64,000 nt of DNA, from contig CAMYNM010000020.1 of NCBI GenBank assembly GCA_947259725.1, positions 24,668 through 88,667 on the forward strand, read 5' to 3'. How positions within the stretch are numbered: position 1 is the stretch's first letter; every line of letters starts with the position of its first letter. The position numbers and the translations under genes were made by a program. The notes beneath the pieces were generated by a model. That model did not search any database, had not been told where the DNA came from, and saw only the letters and a program-made list of their open reading frames with translations. Source of the stretch: CALZIK01 sp945787635. GTDB lineage: Bacteria > Acidobacteriota > Thermoanaerobaculia > Multivoradales > JAHEKO01. This document shows, one piece after another, positions 1 to 8,580 of this stretch.

Positions 1-1020
1 GCACTCGACACCGTCGTTGACCACGATCTCGGCTTCCACGATTCGGGCATAGGTCTCGCCTTTGTACTCCCCGGTGCCGCTGGCCCACCAACCGCCTGTG
101 GCGAGGGTGCCACCACCGTTGGCGTCACAGCTGTAGGAGCCGGTGACCGAGTCGTTCGGATCGCCGAAGATGATCGCGTTGACTCCGTCGGACCGTTCGA
201 ATCCATTCGAGCGGTTGGTCTCGCCGGCCAGCACCAGCCGCGCCGGCTCCGGCTTCCAGGCGCCGAGCGCGGCCTCGAACTCGGCCTGCGAATCGGTGCT
301 GTCGGCGCTTCGAAAAAACCAGCTGACCGGATCGCCGGCGTCGAAATCAAACCAGCGGACGTGATTGCCGCGGTACTCCATCAGGGTGTATGGGACGGCC
401 AGAAAAACCGGTGACACGGGTCGTTCGAGCAGGTAGTCCGGTGGCCTGAGCAACCCTCGGTGGCGGTCCTCGAGCCACTCGAGAAAGAGGTCATGGTCGC
501 GCGCGAGGTCGGTGGCCTGATCCAGCCGCGCGTCGAGCAGGGTGGCATTTTCGAGGGTTCTGACCGCCAGCGAGCCGGTGTCGTGGTCGCGCCGGAAGAA
601 AACCCCCAGAGCGAGATGAAGCGGCGAGTAGCTGCCGTCCGGATTCGCCGCCAGAAACAGGAGCACCCGATCCCCTTCCGCAAACCTAGGCGAGCCCGGG
701 ATGACGAGCTCTCCGGTCTCGGTCGAGCCGCCGGGAGTCCGTACGATCAGCGTGCTCGATGTGAGTCTGCCCTTGATCACGCGCCCGACAGCCGCGAGAT
801 GCTCGGTCGCAGGTCTGGCTCCCCGAAGGGCGGGCAGCCTGTGGAGAATCGTCGCTTCGACCACGGTCGTGGCCTGGTCCAGTAGATCGCCGTCGCTGAC
901 GACGACGTAGGTCGCTGCACGGGTGCCGCTCGCGAGGGCGAGAGTCAGTCCCAGCGCGAGGCACATGCCGGTCGCTGCGGATCCCGCGCGGTCCTTCTCG
1001 AGGTGCTGCCTGCGTCCCAT
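1..1020 (-). CDS. Secreted protein, N-terminal part (possible matrixin-type metalloprotease), cut by window edge
   Basis: An uninterrupted frame of 340 codons runs from an ATG at 1020 off the left edge, so the C-terminus is missing. The first ~40 residues look like a signal peptide: basic start, hydrophobic LALGLTLALA, then SGTRAA before the mature protein. The next ~130 residues (VVVSDGDLLDQA, then VVEATIL, later GDRVLLFL) resemble the N-terminal region that precedes a matrixin-like zinc protease domain in secreted proteins of this type of bacterium. The end reads NAIIFGDPND and IVVNDGVEC. No HExxH zinc motif lies inside the window, so the protease call is inference from general resemblance. 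Start could also be the Met at residue 19. It diverges from the CoA-transferase gene across 205 bases. Confidence 0.6.
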   Translation of the reverse strand, partial: MGRRQHLEKDRAGSAATGMCLALGLTLALASGTRAATYVVVSDGDLLDQATTVVEATILHRLPALRGARPATEHLAAVGRVIKGRLTSSTLIVRTPGGSTETGELVIPGSPRFAEGDRVLLFLAANPDGSYSPLHLALGVFFRRDHDTGSLAVRTLENATLLDARLDQATDLARDHDLFLEWLEDRHRGLLRPPDYLLERPVSPVFLAVPYTLMEYRGNHVRWFDFDAGDPVSWFFRSADSTDSQAEFEAALGAWKPEPARLVLAGETNRSNGFERSDGVNAIIFGDPNDSVTGSYSCDANGGGTLATGGWWASGTGEYKGETYARIVEAEIVVNDGVEC

Positions 1021-1046
1021 GGTCGGTGTGTGAAGCAAGTGCCGTA

Positions 1047-1095
1047 CCGGAAGCCGGGAACGCTTCCGGGGTTTCGGAGCCCCGAGTTTACTCGG
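1047..1095. promoter_or_regulatory. Two small hairpins in a divergent intergenic region
   Basis: CCGGAAGC (1047-1054) pairs with GCTTCCGG (1062-1069) across 7 bases, and CCGAGT (1082-1087) pairs with ACTCGG (1090-1095) across 2 bases. They lie between two divergent genes, close to the start of the leftward one, and could be leader structures or operators. Seen in sequence; function not shown. I see no clear -35/-10 pair in 1021-1225. Confidence 0.3.
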
Positions 1096-1225
1096 CTTCG
1101 GAGAATCAATTGCCCGAGGCCGCCGTTTCGAGTACGAAGCGGCGGGCCTTTCGGATGTGGCGATCGCCCTCCGTCACCGCGCGCTCGAGGTTCGGATATC
1201 CTTCAGGATCACCCTCGTGCCAGAT

Positions 1226-2404
1226 ATGACCGACTCCCCGCCAGCCCCCCTCGACGGTATTTGTGTCATCGAGATGGCGGAGGCCCTCGCGGGACCGTAC
1301 TGCGGAATGACACTCGGGGATCTCGGCGCCGACGTCATCAAGGTCGAGCGCCGGGGGGTAGGAGATCAGTCTCGCAAGTGGGGTCCGCCTTTCCTCGAAG
1401 GCGAGAGCGCCTACTTTCTCTCGGTCAACCGCAACAAGCGCTCGATCGAGCTCGACATTAAGGACGCCGCCGACCATCGGGTGTTGCTTGCCCTCCTCGA
1501 GAGTGCGGACGTTTTCATCTGTAACAACCCCAAGATGGAATCGCTCGAGCGTGCCGGTTTGGATCCGGTAGCTCTGCTTAAGGCGAATCCGGGCCTCATT
1601 CAGGCGGCGATCAGCGGCTACGGCCATTCCGGGCCGAAGGCCGGCCGTGGGGGCTACGACGTCATCGCCCAGGGCGAGGCCGGCTTGATGGCGCTGGCTG
1701 GAGAGCCCGGATCGGGACCGATCCGGTTTCCGACCGCAATGGCGGACATCAGCGCCGGCCTCTACGCGCTGATCGGTATTCAGGCCGCGCTCTACGCTCG
1801 AGATCGGGTGGGCGGGTGCGGGCAGGGGCAGTTCCTGGACGTGGCGCTCGTGGATGCCCAGGTCACCTGGCTTGCCAACATTGCCGGCTCGTTTTTTGCC
1901 ACCGGCGAGCGCCCGACCAAGCTCGGCAACGCTCACCCTTCGATCGCGCCCTATCAGCCGGTTCGTGCGCGCGACAAGGACTTGATCGTCGCGGTCGGTA
2001 CCGAGCGGCTCTGGAAGCGGTTTTGCGAAGTGCTCGGCGTCGAGGGATCATTGATGACCGACCCGCGCTTTACGACCAATCCCGACCGCAACGCCCACCG
2101 CAGCGAACTGATTCCGCTGCTCGAGGAGGTTCTGCGCTCGCGCGATGCGGCCGACTGGGTCGAGGATCTGGTGGCCGCCGGGATTCCGGCCGGCCCGATC
2201 AATTTCGTCGACGAGGCGCTCACCGACGAGCAGATCGTGGCTCGCGGCATGATCGTCGAGCTCGAGCATCCGCTGATCGGGATGGTGAGATCGGTCGGCC
2301 ATCCCGTTCGAATGTCGAGCGCCGGCCCAACCTACCGCCGGTATCCGCCTCGCCTCGGCGAGCACAACCGCGAAATCCGCGCCGAATTGGTTGCTGCGGG
2401 TTGA
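1226..2404 (+). CDS. CaiB/BaiF family class III CoA-transferase
   Basis: Moves coenzyme A between an acyl-CoA donor and a carboxylic acid acceptor in the cytoplasm; the substrate cannot be read from the sequence. The product is 392 residues, normal for the family. The N-terminal segment EALAGPYCGMTLGDLGADV at ~17 and the following VIKVE are hallmarks of the family CoA-binding fold. The catalytic aspartate is expected at Asp174 in MADISAGLYA, matching the position of Asp169 in formyl-CoA transferase. ATG 1226 was chosen because an upstream in-frame start adds 23 residues without family character. It sits 46 bases before the desaturase gene. No dehydrogenase or racemase neighbour identifies its pathway. 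Confidence 0.9.
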   Translation: MTDSPPAPLDGICVIEMAEALAGPYCGMTLGDLGADVIKVERRGVGDQSRKWGPPFLEGESAYFLSVNRNKRSIELDIKDAADHRVLLALLESADVFICNNPKMESLERAGLDPVALLKANPGLIQAAISGYGHSGPKAGRGGYDVIAQGEAGLMALAGEPGSGPIRFPTAMADISAGLYALIGIQAALYARDRVGGCGQGQFLDVALVDAQVTWLANIAGSFFATGERPTKLGNAHPSIAPYQPVRARDKDLIVAVGTERLWKRFCEVLGVEGSLMTDPRFTTNPDRNAHRSELIPLLEEVLRSRDAADWVEDLVAAGIPAGPINFVDEALTDEQIVARGMIVELEHPLIGMVRSVGHPVRMSSAGPTYRRYPPRLGEHNREIRAELVAAG

Positions 2405-2431
2405 TCGACTGCAGGCTCGGAGCTGGGCTGC

Positions 2432-2437
2432 TAGAAT
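2432..2437 (+). promoter_or_regulatory. Probable -10 element (TAGAAT) for the desaturase gene
   Basis: TAGAAT ends 13 bases before ATG 2451. There is no Shine-Dalgarno sequence in between, so the transcript leader would be only ~7 bases. Confidence 0.4.
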
Positions 2438-2450
2438 CTACAGGCGTGGA

Positions 2451-3497
2451 ATGCATGAGCCTCGAAAGAACGCGTTGAACGTGCCGACACGGGCCGAAGT
2501 GGCCCGATACTGGAACGGGCTTCTCCAGCCCCACATGGGGGCGATCGACCGCAAGGCGTGGTTTCAGCTGCTGACCACCCTCGGCCTCTGGACCGCGGGC
2601 TGGTTGCTGATGCTCAAGAGCCTCGAGGTCTCCCTGTGGCTCACCCTGCTTTTGGCCTTGCCTACGACCGGCCTCCAGATCCGGCTGTTCATCTTCCTGC
2701 ACGATTGCGGTCACGGGTCCTTCTTCAGGTCCCGCAAGATGAATCACGCGGTCGGCGCGGTGCTCGGCGTGTTCACCTTGACCCCCTTCGTCTACTGGCG
2801 TCGGACTCACGGGATTCACCATGGCACCTCGGGAGACCTCGACCGCCGGGGGTTGGGCGACGTCGAAACGCTCACGGTCGAGGAATACCTCGAGCGATCG
2901 TGGTGGGGCAGACTCAAGTACCGGGTGTATCGCCATCCGATCGTGCTTCTGGGGATCGGACCGTTCTATCAGTTCGTTCTCAAGCAGCGCCTGCCGCTCG
3001 ACATCCCGCGCCGATGGAAGCGCGAGTGGGCTAGCGTCATGTGGACCAACGTGGCGATTGCCGGAGCGATACTCGCCGGCTGGCAGCTCTTCGGCCTCGG
3101 GCGCTTCCTGGTGGTCGAAGGATTGATCATCCTCCTCAGCGGCACGATTGGCGTCTGGCTGTTCTACATCCAGCATCAGTTCGAGGACACCTACTGGCGT
3201 GAGCACGAGGAGTGGGACTTCTACCGCGCCGGCATCGAGGGTAGCTCGCTCTACGATCTCCCGGCGCTTCTGCACTGGTTCACCGGCAATATCGGCTTTC
3301 ACCACGTCCATCACCTGGCGTCGGCGATCCCCAACTACCGGCTGAAGGAATGCTTCACGCAGGTGCAGGAGCTCCACCACGTGACCCGCTTGACCATCTG
3401 GACCAGCCTGCGTAGCGCGCGGCTCCATCTCTGGGACGAGGTCGAAGGCCGGTTGGTGAGTTTTCGGCAGGCGCGCCACCGCCTGCAGCACGCCTAG
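2451..3497 (+). CDS. Membrane fatty acid desaturase (DesA/omega-6 type)
   Basis: A di-iron, oxygen-dependent membrane desaturase that puts double bonds in acyl chains, adjusting membrane fluidity. All three histidine boxes are present: HDCGH at 84-88, HGIHH at 120-124 (preceded by RRT) and HHVHH at 284-288. Hydrophobic stretches before the first box and around residues 190-240 fit the usual four-helix topology. Length 348 is typical. ATG 2451 avoids overlap with the preceding gene and keeps the family start; a frame extension upstream has no support. The box spacing and the FHHVHHLASAIPNYRL ending match the omega-6/acyl-lipid group more than stearoyl-CoA desaturases. Electron donor is unknown; no ferredoxin or cytochrome b5 gene is adjacent. 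Confidence 0.92.
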   Translation: MHEPRKNALNVPTRAEVARYWNGLLQPHMGAIDRKAWFQLLTTLGLWTAGWLLMLKSLEVSLWLTLLLALPTTGLQIRLFIFLHDCGHGSFFRSRKMNHAVGAVLGVFTLTPFVYWRRTHGIHHGTSGDLDRRGLGDVETLTVEEYLERSWWGRLKYRVYRHPIVLLGIGPFYQFVLKQRLPLDIPRRWKREWASVMWTNVAIAGAILAGWQLFGLGRFLVVEGLIILLSGTIGVWLFYIQHQFEDTYWREHEEWDFYRAGIEGSSLYDLPALLHWFTGNIGFHHVHHLASAIPNYRLKECFTQVQELHHVTRLTIWTSLRSARLHLWDEVEGRLVSFRQARHRLQHA

Positions 3498-3503
3498 GAA
3501 TCG

Positions 3504-3524
3504 CCCCCTGTTAGGGTGGGGGCC
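3504..3524 (+). terminator. Possible hairpin terminator after the desaturase gene
   Basis: GCCCCC (3504-3509) can pair with GGGGGC (3519-3524) over a 9-base loop, followed by CTTT. The stem is short and the T tract weak. Confidence 0.35.
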
Positions 3525-3602
3525 TTTACCGGTCCGCTAGGTGTGGTGGCGGGTGCGGGCTGCCACTACGATGCCTGCGAGCCCAGTCCACTGGAGCGCA
3601 TC

Positions 3603-6600
3603 ATGGCGAAAGCAGGCAAGATTACTGTCGATGGCAACGAAGCCGCCGCGTCGGTCGCGTACCGGTCGAACGAGGTCATCGCCATCTACCCGATCACGCC
3701 GGCTTCGCCGATGGGCGAGCTCGCCGATGCCTGGTCCGTGGAGGGACGCTCCAACGTCTGGGGTCAGGTGCCTGACGTGGTCGAGATGCAATCCGAAGGC
3801 GGAGCCGCGGGCGCGATTCACGGCGCCATCCAGGCGGGCTCGCTGGGAACGAGCTTCACCGCCTCGCAAGGGCTGCTGCTCAAGATTCCCAACATGTACA
3901 AGATCGCCGGGGAGTTGACGCCGTTCGTTCTGCACGTCGCGGCAAGGTCGCTGGCTACCCACGCCCTGTCGATCTTCTGCGATCACTCGGATGTCATGGC
4001 CGCCCGGCAGACCGGCTTCGCGATGCTCGCCTCCGGGTCGGTTCAGGAAGCGCACGACCTGGCGGCCATCGCCCAGGCCGCTACGCTCGAATCGAGGATT
4101 CCGTTCCTCCATTTCTTTGACGGCTTTCGGACCTCGCACGAGATTCAAAAGATCGACGAGATCACCGACCAGCAGCTTCGAGAGCTGATCCAGTTCGAGT
4201 GGGTCGAAGCGCATCGCGAGCGCGCCTTGAGCCCCGATCGACCGGTTCTACGCGGCACCGCTCAGAACCCGGACGCGTTTTTCCAGGCGCGCGAGGCCGC
4301 CAACGGCTTCTACGACGCCTGTCCGGGAATCGTACGCGCCACGATGGCTCGCTTCGCCGAGCTCACCGGCCGTTCGTACGACCTGTTCGAATACGCGGGG
4401 CACCCGGATGCCGAGCGGGTGCTCGTCTTGATGGGCTCGGGCGCCGAGACCGTGCACGAAGTGGTAGATCGTCTGGCCTCCGCCGAGGAGCGAGTCGGGG
4501 TCGTCAAGGTGCGACTCTATCGGCCCTTCGACGTCGAGGCCTTTGCTCGGTCGCTGCCGCCCTCCGTGAAAGGAATCGCGGTGCTCGATCGCACCAAGGA
4601 GCCGGGCGCGGTGGGCGACCCACTCTATCTGGACGTGGTCACGGCGATCCGCGAGGCCGAGGCGCTCGGCGTCTCGAGCTGGTTGGCCACCCCGGGCGTC
4701 GTCGCGGGTCGCTACGGTTTGTCGTCCAAGGAGTTCGATCCAGCGTGCGTCGAAAGGGTCTTCGCAGAGCTTGCCGAGCCGTCGCCGCGCAACCACTTCA
4801 CCGTCGGGATCGTCGATGACGTCACCCACAGATCGCTCGATATTTCGCGAGAGAGCGCGCCGAAGGCCGACGGAACCGTCGGCGCCCTCTTCTTCGGCTT
4901 GGGCTCGGACGGCACGGTGAGCGCCAACAAGAACTCGATCAAAATCATCGGTGGGCAAACCGAGAAGCAGGTTCAGGGATACTTCGTCTACGACTCGAAG
5001 AAGGCCGGAGCGGTGACGGTCTCCCACCTGCGCTTTGGGGACCGGCCGATCCGCTCGGCCTATCTGGTGGATCAGGCGGCATTCGTGGCCTGTCACCAGT
5101 TCGACTTCCTGGATCGTTTCGAGGTGCTCGAACGAGCGGGCCATGGGGCGACGTTTCTGCTCAATTCCCCGCACGCCGCGGAGGACGTTTGGGACTGGTT
5201 GCCGAGCGAGGTGCAGAAAGAGATCCTCGAAAAGGACCTCGCCTTTTGGGTGATCGACGCTTACGGTTTGGCTCGCGAGCTCGGCCTGGGTGGGCGGGTC
5301 AACACCATCATGCAGGCCGCCTTCTTCGCGCTGACCGATCTCCTGCCCAGTGGCAAGGCGCTGGCGGCGGTCAAAAAGGCGCTCGAGAAAAGCTACGGAA
5401 AGCGTGGCCCGGTGCTGGTGGAGAAGAACTTTCGCGCGGTCGATGCCGCGGTCGAGCGCCTTCACCGAGTCGAGATTCCGAAAGACGTGAGCGCGACTCG
5501 ACACCGTCCGCCGATCGTGGCCGCCGAAGCGCCCGACTTCGTGCAGAAGGTGACCTCGGTGATGCTGGCGGGCAAGGGCGACCTGCTGCCGGTGAGCGCG
5601 TTCCCGATCGACGGCACCTGGCCGACAGGCACCAGCCGGTGGGAGAAGCGCAACATCGCGCAGGAGATTCCGGTCTGGGAGCCCGACGTTTGCATCCAGT
5701 GCAACCACTGCGTGCTGGTCTGCCCGCACGCCGCGATCCGCTCCAAGGTTTTCGATCCCGCTCTCGAGAACGGTGGCAACGGCGCAGCCCCGGCTAGCTT
5801 TCTTTCGGTCGACTACAAGGCTCCGGACTTCCGCGGCCTTCAGTACGCGCTCCAGGTTGCGCCTGAGGATTGCACCGGGTGTCACCTGTGCGTCGAGGTG
5901 TGCCCCGCCAAGGACAAGGCCAACCCGCGACGCAAGGCGATCAACATGCGGCCGCAGCGGCCGATACGCGATCGCGAGCGCGAGAACTACAGCTACTTCC
6001 TCGATCTTCCCGACGTCGACCGGGCCCTGATCCCGCGCGTCGACGCCAAGGGGTCTCAGTTCATGGAGCCTCTGTTCGAATACTCGGGAGCCTGCGCGGG
6101 CTGCGGCGAGACGCCGTACGTCAAGCTCATGACCCAGCTCTTCGGCGACCGCCTGTTGATCGCCAACGCCACCGGCTGCTCATCGATCTACGGCGGCAAC
6201 CTCCCGACAACTCCGTTCACCAAGAACCGTGACGGTCGGGGGCCGGCCTGGTCGAACTCGCTGTTCGAGGACAACGCGGAGTTCGGGCTGGGATTTCGAT
6301 TGGCGGTCGATCACCTGGAGAAGCAGGCTCGTTCGGAGCTCGCCGAGTTGGCGCACCGGGTCGGCAACGGGCTGGCGGCCGAGATCCTCGAAGCCGAGTC
6401 GCGTGGCGAAGGCGAGCTCTCGGCGCAGCGCAGCCGGGTCGAGCGCCTTCGGACCAAGCTCATCGCGATGAATGACCCACGCGCCGACCGGCTGGCCGGG
6501 ATCGCCGACTACCTGGTCCGCAAGAGCGTCTGGCTCCTGGGCGGCGATGGTTGGGCCTATGACATCGGTTACGGCGGCCTCGATCACGTTCTGTCGCTCA

Positions 6601-7211
6601 AGCGCGACGTCAACGTTCTGGTCATGGACACCGAAGTCTATTCGAACACCGGCGGCCAGGCGTCCAAGGCGACGCCACTCGGCGCCTCGGCGAAGTTCGC
6701 GGTGGCCGGCAAGGAGATCGGCAAGAAGGATCTGGGGCTCGAGGCGATGAGCTACGGTCATGTTTACGTGGCCTCGATCGCCTTCGGCGCAGACATGAAC
6801 CACGCCGTCAAGGTGCTCGCCGAGGCGGAGTCGTACCAGGGACCGTCGCTGGTGATCGCCTACAGTCCTTGTATCGCGCACGGCTACGATCTCGCCCAGG
6901 GTGTCGAGCACCAGAAGCTCCTGGTCGAGTCGGGAATCTGGCCGCTCTACCGGTTCGATCCGCGGCGCACGGTGCAAGGGCTGCCGCCGCTCAAGTTCGA
7001 CTCCAAGACGCCGAAGCGCAAGGTGAGCGAGGTTCTGCCGCTCGAGACCCGGTTCCGGATGGTCGAGAAGCTCGATCCGGCCCGCTACAAGAGATTCCTG
7101 GCGGAGAGCCAGAAGCACGCCGAGCGCCGCTATGCGATTTACCAGCAGCTCGCCAGCGTTACGGTGCCCGCGGGCGAGGGTCTCGAGCCGCCGGCCGAGG
7201 GATCGAAGTGA
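3603..7211 (+). CDS. nifJ: Pyruvate:ferredoxin (flavodoxin) oxidoreductase, single-chain
   Basis: Oxidatively decarboxylates pyruvate with CoA to acetyl-CoA and CO2, passing electrons to ferredoxin or flavodoxin. The 1202-residue chain carries the standard domain order: N-terminal pyruvate-binding domains (TVDGNEAAASVAYRSNE; YPITPASPMGE), an EKR-type middle, a two-cluster ferredoxin domain with CIQCNHCVLVCP from ~697 and CTGCHLCVEVCP from ~757, and a thiamine diphosphate domain with GACAGCGETPYVKL, GGDGWAYDIGYGG (~980) and DTEVYSNTGGQ. ATG 3603 gives the family start MAKAGKITVDGN; a longer GTG-initiated frame lacks homology. The DHOD-like gene follows 13 bases later, so the two are probably one transcription unit. 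The cysteine set for three clusters appears intact. Confidence 0.97.
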   Translation: MAKAGKITVDGNEAAASVAYRSNEVIAIYPITPASPMGELADAWSVEGRSNVWGQVPDVVEMQSEGGAAGAIHGAIQAGSLGTSFTASQGLLLKIPNMYKIAGELTPFVLHVAARSLATHALSIFCDHSDVMAARQTGFAMLASGSVQEAHDLAAIAQAATLESRIPFLHFFDGFRTSHEIQKIDEITDQQLRELIQFEWVEAHRERALSPDRPVLRGTAQNPDAFFQAREAANGFYDACPGIVRATMARFAELTGRSYDLFEYAGHPDAERVLVLMGSGAETVHEVVDRLASAEERVGVVKVRLYRPFDVEAFARSLPPSVKGIAVLDRTKEPGAVGDPLYLDVVTAIREAEALGVSSWLATPGVVAGRYGLSSKEFDPACVERVFAELAEPSPRNHFTVGIVDDVTHRSLDISRESAPKADGTVGALFFGLGSDGTVSANKNSIKIIGGQTEKQVQGYFVYDSKKAGAVTVSHLRFGDRPIRSAYLVDQAAFVACHQFDFLDRFEVLERAGHGATFLLNSPHAAEDVWDWLPSEVQKEILEKDLAFWVIDAYGLARELGLGGRVNTIMQAAFFALTDLLPSGKALAAVKKALEKSYGKRGPVLVEKNFRAVDAAVERLHRVEIPKDVSATRHRPPIVAAEAPDFVQKVTSVMLAGKGDLLPVSAFPIDGTWPTGTSRWEKRNIAQEIPVWEPDVCIQCNHCVLVCPHAAIRSKVFDPALENGGNGAAPASFLSVDYKAPDFRGLQYALQVAPEDCTGCHLCVEVCPAKDKANPRRKAINMRPQRPIRDRERENYSYFLDLPDVDRALIPRVDAKGSQFMEPLFEYSGACAGCGETPYVKLMTQLFGDRLLIANATGCSSIYGGNLPTTPFTKNRDGRGPAWSNSLFEDNAEFGLGFRLAVDHLEKQARSELAELAHRVGNGLAAEILEAESRGEGELSAQRSRVERLRTKLIAMNDPRADRLAGIADYLVRKSVWLLGGDGWAYDIGYGGLDHVLSLKRDVNVLVMDTEVYSNTGGQASKATPLGASAKFAVAGKEIGKKDLGLEAMSYGHVYVASIAFGADMNHAVKVLAEAESYQGPSLVIAYSPCIAHGYDLAQGVEHQKLLVESGIWPLYRFDPRRTVQGLPPLKFDSKTPKRKVSEVLPLETRFRMVEKLDPARYKRFLAESQKHAERRYAIYQQLASVTVPAGEGLEPPAEGSK

Positions 7212-7224
7212 TCGGAGTGCGTTG

Positions 7225-8223
7225 ATGGAGCTGAAGACCTCGTATCTGGGCCTCGAGCTCGCGCATCCGCTGATGCCCGGAGCTTCGCCTTTGGCCGATG
7301 ATCTCGACACCGTCAAGCGGCTGGAAGACGCCGGAGCCGCGGCGATCACCCTGCGCTCGCTGTTCGAGGAGCAGATTGAGCACGAGCAGATGGCGACCGC
7401 GGCGTTTCTGGACGAGCCGGCGCATTCGTTCGCCGAAGCCATGAGCTACCTGCCGTCACCGGGCGACTTCGCGCTCGGGCCGGAGGAGTACTTGAATCAA
7501 GTCCGGCTGATCCGGGAAGCGGTCGCGCTGCCGGTCGTCGGGTCCCTCAACGGCACTCACAGTGGCCGCTGGCTCGAGTACGCGAGCCTGATCGAGGAGG
7601 CCGGGGCGTCGGCGCTCGAGGTCAACCTCTACGAGCTGGTGACCGATCCCAAGGTGAGCGCGAGCTGGGTGGAGGACTCGAGCGTCGTGATGATCGCCGA
7701 GCTCGCCGGCCGGATCGACATCCCGTTCGCGGTCAAGCTCTCGCCCTACTACTCGGCGCTGCCGAGCTTCGCGGCGCGGCTCGAGCAGGCCGGCGCCGCC
7801 GGGCTGATTCTCTTCAATCGCTTCTACCAGGCCGACATCGACATCGAGGAGCTCGAAGCGGTGCGAAGCCTCCACCTGTCGGATTCGAGCTCGCTCCTGC
7901 TCAGGCTGCGCTGGCTGGCGATCCTGTCGAGCCAGAGGGAGTGCTCACTCGCCGTGTCGGGCGGCGTGCACAGCGTCGAGGACGCGATCAAGGCGATCAT
8001 GTGCGGGGCCGACGGCGTCCAGATGGTCTCGGCGCTTCTCCAGCACGGCCCCGGGCGACTCACCGAGGTCCGCAACGGCCTGCGCGACTGGCTCGTCGAT
8101 CACGAATACGAGTCGCTCGACCAGATGCGCGGCAGCATGAACCTCGCGCACTCGCCCGATCCCGCCGCCTTCGAGCGCGCCAACTACATGCAGATCCTGC
8201 AGAGCTGGCGTGGCGTGAGCTGA
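7225..8223 (+). CDS. Dihydroorotate dehydrogenase-like flavoprotein
   Basis: A 332-residue TIM-barrel protein of the DHOD superfamily. It keeps MPGASPL near the start, KLSPYYSAL mid-protein and GGVHSVEDAIKAIMCGADG near the C-terminus, where FMN phosphate would bind. This subfamily is often encoded next to nifJ and is annotated only as dihydroorotate dehydrogenase-like; it is not established as the pyrimidine enzyme. The start at ATG 7225 (MELKTSYLGLEL) is preceded by GGAGTGCGTTG, a plausible ribosome site. Its tight placement 13 bases after nifJ argues for a role in the same electron-transfer or amino acid pathway. That link is inference. Confidence 0.85.
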   Translation: MELKTSYLGLELAHPLMPGASPLADDLDTVKRLEDAGAAAITLRSLFEEQIEHEQMATAAFLDEPAHSFAEAMSYLPSPGDFALGPEEYLNQVRLIREAVALPVVGSLNGTHSGRWLEYASLIEEAGASALEVNLYELVTDPKVSASWVEDSSVVMIAELAGRIDIPFAVKLSPYYSALPSFAARLEQAGAAGLILFNRFYQADIDIEELEAVRSLHLSDSSSLLLRLRWLAILSSQRECSLAVSGGVHSVEDAIKAIMCGADGVQMVSALLQHGPGRLTEVRNGLRDWLVDHEYESLDQMRGSMNLAHSPDPAAFERANYMQILQSWRGVS

Positions 8224-8295
8224 GGCGATGTAGACCGATCGAAGCGGTAGACTCGCGGCTGAACTCTCACCGCGACGAGCTTTTGGGAGCCAGCC

Positions 8296-8580
8296 ATGTG
8301 CCGAAATATCCGTCCCCTGTTCAATTTCGAGCCCCGAGCGACCGACGAAGAGCTCCGCGACGCGGCACTCCAGTACGTGCGCAAGATCAGCGGGATGCGC
8401 GCGCCATCGAAGGCCAACGAGGCGACTTTCGAGCGGGCGGTGGATGAGGTCGCCGCGGCGACTCGGCGGTTGGTTGACGGCCTCGAAACGACCTCGCCGC
8501 CGCGCGATCGCGACGAGGAGCGGGCCAAGGCCCGGGCACGCTGGAAGAAACGTGCCGCGCGGATCGCATCGACCGCCTAG
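8296..8580 (+). CDS. DUF2277 family protein
   Basis: A 94-residue soluble protein of a conserved family with no known function. The N-terminus MCRNIRPLFNFEP followed by ATDEELRDAALQYVRKISG is the diagnostic family sequence. GGGAG lies 7 bases before the ATG, and a TAGACT hexamer at 8248-8253 may be the -10 element. The C-terminus is rich in Arg and Glu. Its stop codon shares the tetranucleotide CTAG with the stop codon of the convergent hydrolase gene. Confidence 0.88.
   Translation: MCRNIRPLFNFEPRATDEELRDAALQYVRKISGMRAPSKANEATFERAVDEVAAATRRLVDGLETTSPPRDRDEERAKARARWKKRAARIASTA

Noticed and set aside
2220..3491. 423-codon minus frame opposite the desaturase
   Set aside because: Shadow of the desaturase gene, which has all three histidine boxes; the antisense product has no recognisable motif.
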